Below are positions 1 through 4,874 of a stretch of DNA of 5,675 bases, in pieces. The number at the start of each line of letters is the position of its first letter. The first letter of the stretch is position 1. Source of the DNA: Fen-1038 sp042408355 (GTDB taxonomy: Bacteria > Chloroflexota > Anaerolineae > Anaerolineales > Villigracilaceae); assembly GCA_042408355.1 (NCBI GenBank), contig JBHORD010000150.1, positions 1-5,675 of the forward strand. Direction: 5' to 3'. The translations under genes were made by a program, and so were the position numbers. Under the pieces are notes generated by a model. That model made no database searches and had not been told where the DNA came from. It worked only from the letters and a program-made list of their open reading frames with translations.

Positions 1-907
1 GCCACAACAGCCAGCGCAGATGAACCGGCGTCAGACGCGGGATGTGAAAAGCGGACGACGCTTGCGCCGCGCCCATCCGCCGCCGCGCGTCTTCATCAAA
101 CGACAAGGCGGCATGAATCGGTTTAAGCAAATCCAGTTCAGCGAGACGCGCAAGCATCGGGGCGGCATTTGATTCTTCAAGAATCAAATCCAATTCACGG
201 CGGATTCGCTGAGCGGAAAGTTTGTCCACCAAGCCGCGCGCTTCTGGTATCAGCGTCAGCGTTTCATTGGCGATTTTAAATCCATACCGCTGTTCATAGC
301 GAACGGCGCGATACATGCGCGTCGGATCGTCAATAAAAGAACGCTCATGCAATACGCGGACGATTTTCTTTTCCAAGTCGTTCAAACCGCCCAGATCGTC
401 GCGTAATTCGCCGAAATGCGGTCCGTCTAAACGAATGGCAAGCGTGTTAATCGTAAAATCCCGCCGGCGGAGGTCGTCTGCCATACTGCCCATTTTGACA
501 GTCGGCAGCGCGGCAGGATGTTTGTACGTTTCGCTTCGTGAAGAGATTAAATCAAGAAATTCGATATTCGATATTCGGGTCTCGAGTTTCGAGTTTCGAT
601 TTTCGGCATCGTCCCCGAAAGGTAATATGGCGTCCTTCAAAAACCATTTAGCCGTCCCAAACTTATCGTGCACGGCGACTTTGCCGCCATATTTTTCCGC
701 AAGGGAGCGCGCCAGCACGAGGGCGTTCCCCTCCACGACGAGATCAAAGTCGAGGCCGTCGCGGCCCAGCAACAGGTCCCGAACGAAACCGCCGACCAGA
801 TAAAGCGGCATCTTCAATGCGGCCGCCTCGCCGGCGATGCGGTGGATCAAGTTCATGCGTTCAGAGGAAAGAGATTGTTCAAGCAGGGCTGAAAGATTGC
901 GCAACAC
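1..907 (-). CDS. cca: CCA-adding tRNA nucleotidyltransferase / poly(A) polymerase family protein (C-terminus outside window)
   Basis: Class II nucleotidyltransferase family member. These enzymes add or repair the 3' CCA end of tRNAs in the cytoplasm from CTP and ATP; some relatives add only A, only CC, or poly(A). I translated the minus strand from GTG 907-905, giving 302 residues before the window edge. Visible motifs are LVGGFVRD (37-44), the metal-binding DFD (53-55) followed by LVVEG, a third acidic residue D119 before the SETY segment, RRRDFTINTLA (147-157), DDPTRMYRAVRY (193-204) and QRIRREL (233-239). The C-terminal tRNA-binding part is cut off. An in-frame stop lies four codons upstream of the GTG, so GTG, the adjacent TTG or a later ATG must start it; no Shine-Dalgarno sequence is seen. 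Oddity: residues about 101-117 are encoded by a tandem heptamer array, where the family normally has a short turn. Family assignment is firm; the exact specificity (CCA, A-adding or CC-adding) is not settled. Confidence 0.93.
   Translation of the reverse strand, partial: MLRNLSALLEQSLSSERMNLIHRIAGEAAALKMPLYLVGGFVRDLLLGRDGLDFDLVVEGNALVLARSLAEKYGGKVAVHDKFGTAKWFLKDAILPFGDDAENRNSKLETRISNIEFLDLISSRSETYKHPAALPTVKMGSMADDLRRRDFTINTLAIRLDGPHFGELRDDLGGLNDLEKKIVRVLHERSFIDDPTRMYRAVRYEQRYGFKIANETLTLIPEARGLVDKLSAQRIRRELDLILEESNAAPMLARLAELDLLKPIHAALSFDEDARRRMGAAQASSAFHIPRLTPVHLRWLLW
167..189. repeat. Perfect 11-bp inverted repeat inside cca
   Basis: ATTTGATTCTT (167-177) and its exact reverse complement (179-189) flank a single base. 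As RNA it would give a 10-bp stem with a 3-nt loop. It lies in codons for about residues 240-247 of cca, which align without a gap to the family, so coding coincidence is possible. Confidence 0.55.
558..606. repeat. Tandem heptamer array embedded in the cca reading frame
   Basis: Seven consecutive 7-bp words are in perfect register on the + strand: AATTCGA, TATTCGA, TATTCGG, GTCTCGA, GTTTCGA, GTTTCGA, TTTTCGG. The first words share the core ATTCG and the later ones TTTCG or TCTCG. The array encodes about residues 101-117 of cca without breaking the frame. It sits between the strand ending in KWFLKDA and the strand carrying D119, where the protein is longer than usual for the family. 49 bp is not a multiple of three, so the insertion did not arise as whole codons only. 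The period is read directly from the sequence; the insertion origin is inferred. Confidence 0.85.
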
Positions 908-910
908 AGG

Positions 911-938
911 TTTATTTTACAGGATAATCGTGTATAAT
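911..938 (+). promoter_or_regulatory. Promoter for the rightward leader and operon
   Basis: A perfect TATAAT -10 (933-938) lies 16 bp downstream of a poor -35-like TTTATT (911-916). The predicted transcript start is near 945, just before an ATG at 946. The element overlaps the proposed divergent cca promoter. The -10 is strong by eye and the -35 is weak. Confidence 0.5.
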
Positions 939-943
939 GTGCA
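914..943 (-). promoter_or_regulatory. Possible promoter for cca (leaderless mRNA)
   Basis: On the minus strand a -10-like TAAAAT (919-914) lies 6 nt upstream of the GTG at 907, and a weak -35-like TGCACA (943-938) lies 18 bp further upstream. Transcription would start at or next to the GTG, consistent with the missing Shine-Dalgarno sequence. The -35 match is only 4 of 6, so this is tentative. Confidence 0.35.
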
Positions 944-945
944 CC

Positions 946-1029
946 ATGATTTACAGAACGATTGCGCTTGAATTAAACCCGCTTCCCCGCGAGGCGCCGC
1001 GCACGGCAATCTCCGCCTGGTCTGGATAG
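946..1029 (+). CDS. Possible 27-residue leader peptide
   Basis: A short ORF starts at ATG 946, about one nucleotide after the predicted transcript start, so it would be translated leaderless. It ends at TAG 1027-1029. The product begins MIYRTIALEL and carries prolines at positions 12, 14 and 18 within NPLPREAP. The stop lies a few bases beyond the left arm of the proposed antiterminator (1018-1025). A ribosome finishing the peptide would cover that arm, while one paused at the Pro codons would leave it free. Three prolines in 27 residues is not exceptional in GC-rich DNA, there is no homology support, and the ORF may be fortuitous. Confidence 0.25.
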   Translation: MIYRTIALELNPLPREAPRTAISAWSG

Positions 1030-1052
1030 GTTCAGTTCAGCATGTCCATGAG

Positions 1053-1083
1053 CGGCTCCCAGACTATGGCGAGCCGTTTTTTT
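1053..1083 (+). terminator. Intrinsic terminator (probable attenuator) in the leader
   Basis: CGGCTC-CCA (1053-1061) pairs with TGG-C-GAGCCG (1067-1076), giving a 9-bp GC-rich stem with one bulged C and a 5-nt loop. Seven T residues follow (1077-1083). It stands 22 nt before the start codon of the next gene, which leaves no room for a separate promoter. It is therefore likely to be conditional, or leaky. Confidence 0.75.
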
Positions 1084-1105
1084 GTTTTTGATTGGCAAAG
1101 GCGAT

Positions 1106-1411
1106 ATGGATATCAAAGAATTGACAGAACGCATGAACGGCTTTGTCGAGTCGAAAGGCTGGTATGAGAAAGACAGCAAACGCCCGCAGACTCCGAAGAA
1201 CCTGGCAATTTCATTGGCGCTCGAAGCGGCTGAAATCCTGGAACATTTCCAATGGCGAGAAAACGCGAAAGACAAAAATGAACTCGCTTCCGAACTGGCC
1301 GATGTATCTTTGTACTTATTACAGTTGGCATCCATTGAACATATTGATCTTGAAGATGCAATCATAAAGAAATTAGAATTCAATGCAACCAGAGAATGGG
1401 ATCAAGAATGA
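1106..1411 (+). CDS. MazG-like nucleotide pyrophosphohydrolase
   Basis: A 101-residue all-alpha NTP pyrophosphatase of the MazG/RS21-C6/dCTPase type. Family members hydrolyse canonical or damaged (d)NTPs to NMP and pyrophosphate with Mg2+. The sequence shows the family's metal-binding pattern: E40xxE43, E47 in the EHFQW segment, and E63xxD66 in ELADVSLYLL. The second helix pair ends IDLEDAIIKKLEFNATR. The length fits single-domain members, which act as dimers or tetramers. I chose ATG 1106 because AAAGG (1097-1101) lies 4 nt upstream; a longer reading from TTG 1082 would begin inside the terminator T-run. It overlaps the next gene by ATGA (1408-1411), which implies translational coupling. The substrate cannot be told from the sequence. 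Confidence 0.88.
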   Translation: MDIKELTERMNGFVESKGWYEKDSKRPQTPKNLAISLALEAAEILEHFQWRENAKDKNELASELADVSLYLLQLASIEHIDLEDAIIKKLEFNATREWDQE

Positions 1412-1938
1412 ACGTTAGCGTCTTTGGCGGTTCACAACCAAAAGAGGGTTCAGCGGCTTATGCGGAAGCGCAGGAACTCGGCAGGCTGTTGGCTGAACGC
1501 GGACATGTTGTATTAACCGGCGGTTACATCGGCACGATGGAAGCCGTCTCACGCGGCGCGGCAGAAGCAGGCGGACACGTGATCGGCGTGACATGCGAAG
1601 ACATCGAACGCTGGCGTCCGCTCGGACCGAACGCATGGATCAAGGAAGAATGGCGCAAGAAGACCCTGACGGAGCGTTTGATGGGTCTGATCGAAGGCTG
1701 TGACGCGGCGCTGGCCCTCCCCGGCGGGCCCGGCACGCTGACGGAAATTTCGCTTACCTGGAATTTGATGATTATCGGTTCGCTGCACCGGAGGCCGCTC
1801 ATCCTGATTGGAAACGGATGGCAGAACGTTTTCAATCAGGTTTTCTCCAGCATGGACGGTTACACATCCGCAGCGCAGAAAGAGTTATTGCAATTCGCGC
1901 CGGATATAAAGACTGCCGTTGGGATGTTGGCAAGTTGA
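1408..1938 (+). CDS. LOG-family (lysine-decarboxylase-like) Rossmann protein, putative nucleotide 5'-monophosphate phosphoribohydrolase
   Basis: A 176-residue LOG-family protein (TIGR00725-like branch). Characterised LOG members cleave nucleoside 5'-monophosphates, including cytokinin riboside monophosphates, to free base and ribose 5-phosphate. The N-terminal beta strand MNVSVFGGS opens a Rossmann-like fold. GGYIGTMEAVSRGA (38-51) and PGGPGTLTEI (105-114) are the signature nucleotide-binding motifs. E113 and R90 occupy places matching the catalytic Glu and Arg of LOG enzymes. I chose ATG 1408 over the in-frame ATG 1396 because it gives the ATGA overlap and starts directly at the first beta strand. 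The last codons (from about 1926) and the stop lie inside an octamer repeat array, so the extreme C-terminus may have been reshaped by the repeat. Fold assignment is firm; the substrate is inferred from the family. Confidence 0.85.
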   Translation: MNVSVFGGSQPKEGSAAYAEAQELGRLLAERGHVVLTGGYIGTMEAVSRGAAEAGGHVIGVTCEDIERWRPLGPNAWIKEEWRKKTLTERLMGLIEGCDAALALPGGPGTLTEISLTWNLMIIGSLHRRPLILIGNGWQNVFNQVFSSMDGYTSAAQKELLQFAPDIKTAVGMLAS

Positions 1939-2005
1939 CATGTTGGCAAGTTGACATGTTGGCAGGTTAACTTTCAAACCCTCCAACCTGCTAACCTTCA
2001 AACTG
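1926..2005. repeat. Octamer tandem array with strand switch between the LOG gene and proS
   Basis: Ten 8-bp words run in perfect register. Five words are GTTGGCAA, GTTGACAT, the same two again, then GTTGGCAG, followed by GTTAACTT. The last four (1974-2005) carry AAC or AAAC cores, which read GTT on the opposite strand, e.g. TCCAACCT and GCTAACCT. The two halves are thus mutually complementary. The best stem pairs 1958-1968 with 1985-1995 (11 bp with one G-T) around a 16-nt loop. The array supplies the stop codon of the LOG gene (1936-1938), fills almost all of the 78-nt gap and ends just before the proS ribosome-binding site. No T-run follows, so it is not a classical terminator. Confidence 0.85.
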
Positions 2006-2016
2006 ATAGAGGAAAA

Positions 2017-3456
2017 ATGGCTGAGGATAAACTACCTACAAGAGCAGAAGATTTTGCCGAGTGGTACAACCAACTCGTGCTGAAAGCAGAAATGGCAGAC
2101 TACGCGCCCGTGCGCGGCTGTATGGTCGTGCGGCCCTATGGCTGGGCGTTATGGGAAAATCTAACCGCGCAACTTGATCGCCGCTTCAAGGAAACCGGCC
2201 ACATGAACGCGGCCTTCCCCATGCTGATCCCGATGTCGTTCTTCGAAAAAGAAAAAGAACACGTGGAAGGCTTTTCGCCTGAACTGGCGGTTGTGACTCA
2301 CGGCGGCGGCGAAAAACTCGAAGAGCCCTTGGTTGTGCGCCCCACCTCCGAGACGATTATCGGATACATGTATTCCAAATGGATCAAATCGTGGCGCGAT
2401 TTGCCTGTGCTTATCAACCAGTGGGGTTCCGTACTGCGCTGGGAATTGCGGACAAAATTATTCCTTCGCACGGCTGAATTCTATTGGCAGGAGGGCCACA
2501 CCGCCCACGCGTCCAAAGAGGAAGCGCTGGAAGAAATGTATCGCATCCTCGATATTTATGCGGATGTCGCCATCAACGAGGCCGCCATCCCCGTCATCAA
2601 AGGCCGCAAAAGCGAGACCGAAAAATTTGCGGGCGCGCAAATCACCACCTCCATCGAAGGCATGATGCAGGATAAGCGCGCACTGCAATCAGCGACGTCG
2701 CACTATTTCGGACAGAACTTTGCCAAAGCCTTCGAGATTCAGTATCTCGACAAGAACAACACGCTTCAATATTGCGAAACGACTTCATGGGGATTTTCCA
2801 CCCGCTTCGTCGGCGCGATCATCATGGTGCACGGCGATGACAAGGGGTTGGTTTTGCCTCCCCGCCTCGCTCCCATTCAAGCAGTGATCGTGCCTATCTA
2901 CAAAAACGATGCGGAGAAGAGCAAGGTCATGGAAGCGGCCAATAAAGTTTTTGCGGAGCTCAAAGCCGCGGGCATCCGACTCAAACTGGACGACCGCGAG
3001 GAGGTCACGCCCGGATTCAAATTCAACGACTGGGAAATGCGCGGCGTTCCATTGCGGATCGAGATCGGACCCAAAGATGTGGAAAAGGATTCGGTTGCCC
3101 TCGCCCGCCGCGACATCGCGGGAAGAGACGGCAAATCTTTCGTCCCGCAAACGAATCTCGCGGCGGCTGTCAGCGGGATGCTGGTCGAGATTCAGTCATC
3201 CATGCTGAAGCGCGCCACCGAATTCCGCGACGCGAACATTCACGATCCCAAGGATTACGAGGAACTCAAAAAAGTCGTTGCGGACGGCTGGGCGTTCTCG
3301 TGGTGGTGCGGCGCGAAGGAGTGCGAAGCGAAAGTCAAGGAAGACGCCAAAGCCACCACGCGCAACATGCCTCTCGATCAACCCAAAGGCGAAGGCAAGT
3401 GCATTGTCTGCGGCGAGAAGGCCGATAAGAAAATCTATTTTGCAAGAGCGTATTAA
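2017..3456 (+). CDS. proS: Prolyl-tRNA synthetase, archaeal/eukaryote-type (ProS type 3)
   Basis: Class II aminoacyl-tRNA synthetase that charges tRNA-Pro with proline using ATP in the cytoplasm. The product is 479 residues, about the size of the Thermus-type short enzyme, and lacks the editing insertion of the E. coli-type enzyme. The catalytic core (about 15-285) contains VRPTSET (107-113, the TxE-type specificity loop), motif 2 beginning RWE (141-143), HTAHA (161-165) and motif 3 GLVLPPR (277-283). The anticodon-binding domain covers about 287-385. The C-terminal zinc domain has C431, C436, C462 and C465, and the chain ends ARAY with the terminal Tyr typical of this subgroup. I chose ATG 2017 because AGAGGA (2008-2013) precedes it; an upstream TTG at 1951 would translate the repeat array and is rejected. 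No truncation or frameshift is seen. Confidence 0.97.
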   Translation: MAEDKLPTRAEDFAEWYNQLVLKAEMADYAPVRGCMVVRPYGWALWENLTAQLDRRFKETGHMNAAFPMLIPMSFFEKEKEHVEGFSPELAVVTHGGGEKLEEPLVVRPTSETIIGYMYSKWIKSWRDLPVLINQWGSVLRWELRTKLFLRTAEFYWQEGHTAHASKEEALEEMYRILDIYADVAINEAAIPVIKGRKSETEKFAGAQITTSIEGMMQDKRALQSATSHYFGQNFAKAFEIQYLDKNNTLQYCETTSWGFSTRFVGAIIMVHGDDKGLVLPPRLAPIQAVIVPIYKNDAEKSKVMEAANKVFAELKAAGIRLKLDDREEVTPGFKFNDWEMRGVPLRIEIGPKDVEKDSVALARRDIAGRDGKSFVPQTNLAAAVSGMLVEIQSSMLKRATEFRDANIHDPKDYEELKKVVADGWAFSWWCGAKECEAKVKEDAKATTRNMPLDQPKGEGKCIVCGEKADKKIYFARAY

Positions 3457-3460
3457 TAAA

Positions 3461-3530
3461 GTGTCATGTGTCAAGTGTCACGCGTCAGGTTACAATGCAC
3501 GTGGCACTTGATACTTAATTGCCTGACACG
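3461..3530. repeat. Heptamer tandem array with strand switch between proS and the HEAT-repeat gene
   Basis: Seven-bp words begin GTGTCAT, GTGTCAA, GTGTCAC, GCGTCAG (3461-3488) and then degenerate. Read on the opposite strand from 3529 leftward, words of the same GTNNCAN style recur, with one slip of register: GTGTCAG, GTATCAA, GTGCCAC, GTGCATT. The halves can pair in competing ways: CGCGTCAGG (3481-3489) with CCTGACACG (3522-3530), one mismatch, or CAAGTGTCA (3472-3480) with TGGCACTTG (3502-3510), one G-T. The array fills nearly all of the 79-nt gap, starting 4 nt after the proS stop and ending 5 nt before the next ATG. No T-run is present. Confidence 0.8.
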
Positions 3531-3535
3531 TTTCC

Positions 3536-4351
3536 ATGCCCGCCATTGACCTTGCCCGTTTACGAAAACAAGCCGCGCGCCTCGCGGACTTTTTCTTCGT
3601 GCCGGATGAATTTATCAAGCATCTGCATGAACTGCTCGATTTTTATGTCAACCGCACGGTGAGAAAACCGCAGGCCGCCGCGCCGGGGAAAAATCTCCAA
3701 ACGTATCGGACGCCGCCCTTCATCGTTAAACAAATCGAATATGAATTAACGCCCCTTGCAAATGAAAACCCCGATGCGGCTCTGGAATTGGCCGACCGCT
3801 TGTGGGACGAGGAATATCTCGAAACGCGCTTGCTGGCCGCGTTCTTACTCGGACGCATTCCTCCAAAAGAGGAACGCCTGCTGACGCGGCTCACCGCGTG
3901 GACTCAGCAAATGAACGACGCCAGTCTGCGCGCCGAATTACTGAATACGAGTCTGGCGCGCATGAGAAAAGAAGCGCCGGATATGTTCATCGAATTGATC
4001 GCCGAATGGCTCCAGCCAGGACGCTCGCGCTTTTGGCTCAACGGAATTCAAGCCGTCATCTCCGCAGTGTCAGATCCGGCTTTCGTCAATTTGCCGCCGA
4101 TGCTTACCTTGCTGGAACCAGTCATCGAAGCCGCGCCCTCCGGGCTTCAGCTTGAAATCGAGGAACTCATCCTGACGCTTTACAAAGCCTACCCCACCGA
4201 GACAACTTATTTTTTGCGCCAGGTGTTAAGCAATTCGGAAGACCCAATGACGGCCATTACATTCAGGCGAATTGCGCCATCGCTTCCGATTGCGTTAAGA
4301 AGAGAACTGCAGGAATTCACCCGAGTGAAAACATCCACGGACGGAGGTTGA
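3536..4351 (+). CDS. HEAT-repeat protein, distantly AlkD-like
   Basis: A 271-residue, predominantly alpha-helical soluble protein with no signal peptide. The segment around LWDEEYLETRLLAAFLLGRIP (89-109) resembles the helical repeats of the AlkD-type DNA alkylation repair family, and further helix pairs follow up to about residue 260. I cannot find the tryptophan/aspartate active-site cluster expected of AlkD glycosylases: the stretch after AWTQQMNDA reads SLRAELLN. A catalytic role is therefore doubtful, and a scaffold or nucleic-acid-binding role is equally possible. ATG 3536 is the only plausible start, since an in-frame stop (3524-3526) lies in the repeat array upstream. No Shine-Dalgarno sequence is visible. 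Its stop is one base from the next ATG, so it is the first gene of a tight run with the membrane protein and hydrolase. The function is not established. Confidence 0.65.
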   Translation: MPAIDLARLRKQAARLADFFFVPDEFIKHLHELLDFYVNRTVRKPQAAAPGKNLQTYRTPPFIVKQIEYELTPLANENPDAALELADRLWDEEYLETRLLAAFLLGRIPPKEERLLTRLTAWTQQMNDASLRAELLNTSLARMRKEAPDMFIELIAEWLQPGRSRFWLNGIQAVISAVSDPAFVNLPPMLTLLEPVIEAAPSGLQLEIEELILTLYKAYPTETTYFLRQVLSNSEDPMTAITFRRIAPSLPIALRRELQEFTRVKTSTDGG

Positions 4352-4352
4352 T

Positions 4353-4874
4353 ATGCTTGCTTTTATCAATGCCATTTTGGGAGCGATCCTTTTAATCGCC
4401 GGACGGAAAATTTTCTGGCTGATGGTGGGCGTGATTGGATTCATCGCCGGCGTACAGGTCGCAACTCGATTCTTTCACGGCTCCGAAATCACCCTGCTCA
4501 TCGCCGGGCTTGTGCTTGGAATCATCTTTGCCGGACTGGCATTCTTCGTTGAATGGCTTGCCATCGGCCTCGCCGGATTTCTCGGCGGCGGCTACATCCT
4601 GCTCAGCCTCGCCGGTCTGTTTGGCTTCGACAAAGGCATAATAGCCATCATTGTTTTTGTCGTTGGCGGCATGATCGGCGCGGCGCTGATCGCGGTCCTT
4701 CTCGACTGGGCGCTCATCAGCATTTCTTCGCTGGCCGGCGCGTCGCTGATCGTTGAGGCGTTCCATCTCAGATCGGCCACCGCCGGATTGATCTTCTTCA
4801 TCCTCGTCATCATCGGCGTGGCGATACAAGGCTCCGCCCTGCGCCAGGAACAACGCGCCAAAGCTCATGCTTGA
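4353..4874 (+). CDS. Glycine-rich multi-pass membrane protein (DUF4203/TMEM198-like)
   Basis: A 173-residue, very hydrophobic inner-membrane protein. About seven membrane segments can be marked near residues 2-17, 20-38, 47-65, 67-90, 95-117, 119-136 and 142-159. A short charged tail ends it (RQEQRAKAHA). Repeated small-residue motifs (GVIGFIAG, GFLGGG, GGMIGAA) suggest close helix packing. The pattern around AGRKIFWLMVGVIGF is like the DUF4203/TMEM198-type family, whose bacterial role I do not know. A strong GGAGG (4343-4347) lies 5 nt before ATG 4353, inside the end of the previous gene. The gap to that gene is one base, and the 3' end overlaps the hydrolase start by 8 nt, so the three genes are probably co-transcribed. 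Confidence 0.75.
   Translation: MLAFINAILGAILLIAGRKIFWLMVGVIGFIAGVQVATRFFHGSEITLLIAGLVLGIIFAGLAFFVEWLAIGLAGFLGGGYILLSLAGLFGFDKGIIAIIVFVVGGMIGAALIAVLLDWALISISSLAGASLIVEAFHLRSATAGLIFFILVIIGVAIQGSALRQEQRAKAHA

Larger units (their letters stand above)
945..1083 (+). promoter_or_regulatory. Structured 5' leader, candidate transcription attenuator
   Basis: This segment runs from the predicted transcript start to the T-run of an intrinsic terminator, upstream of the pyrophosphohydrolase-LOG-proS run. Visible foldings are a hairpin at 992-1018 (AGGC/GCCT below GCCG/CGGC with a CGCA loop), a small hairpin TGGATA/TGTCCA (1023-1028 with 1043-1048), and the terminator stem at 1053-1076. TGGTCTGG (1018-1025) can instead pair with CCAGACTA (1059-1066) over 8 bp including one G-U. 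That would break the upper part of the terminator stem and its loop. I do not recognise a known riboswitch or T-box consensus. An independent small RNA with its own terminator is the main alternative. Confidence 0.45.

Noticed and set aside
601..620. Frameshift or pseudogene in cca caused by the heptamer array
   Set aside because: The frame stays open through the array, and catalytic motifs on both sides are in the same frame and intact.
315..803. Long + strand open frame (162 codons) opposite cca
   Set aside because: It is antisense to the well-supported cca gene, has no recognisable domain, and part of it is the heptamer array. Its composition is that of a shadow frame.
945..1083. T-box, small SRP RNA or tRNA in the leader
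   Set aside because: I looked for the T-box tRNA-acceptor bulge motif, the SRP GGAA-loop core and a cloverleaf with a TpsiC arm, on the sense strand. None is present.
1053..1083. Terminator of the leftward cca gene
   Set aside because: It lies upstream of cca and its T-run is on the rightward strand, so it acts on rightward transcripts only.
1082..1105. TTG start adding 8 residues to the pyrophosphohydrolase
   Set aside because: It begins inside the terminator T-run and has no ribosome-binding site; ATG 1106 has AAAGG at suitable spacing.
973..1383. Minus-strand open frame of 136 codons over the leader and pyrophosphohydrolase
   Set aside because: It is antisense to a gene with clear MazG-like motifs and shows no family resemblance.
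1926..2005. CRISPR-like array
   Set aside because: The repeats are 8 bp with no spacers, drift in sequence and change strand halfway. The same reasoning applies to 3461-3530.
1951..2016. Upstream TTG start that would lengthen ProS by 22 residues
   Set aside because: The extension would translate the octamer array. ATG 2017 has AGAGGA just upstream and gives the normal N-terminus and length.
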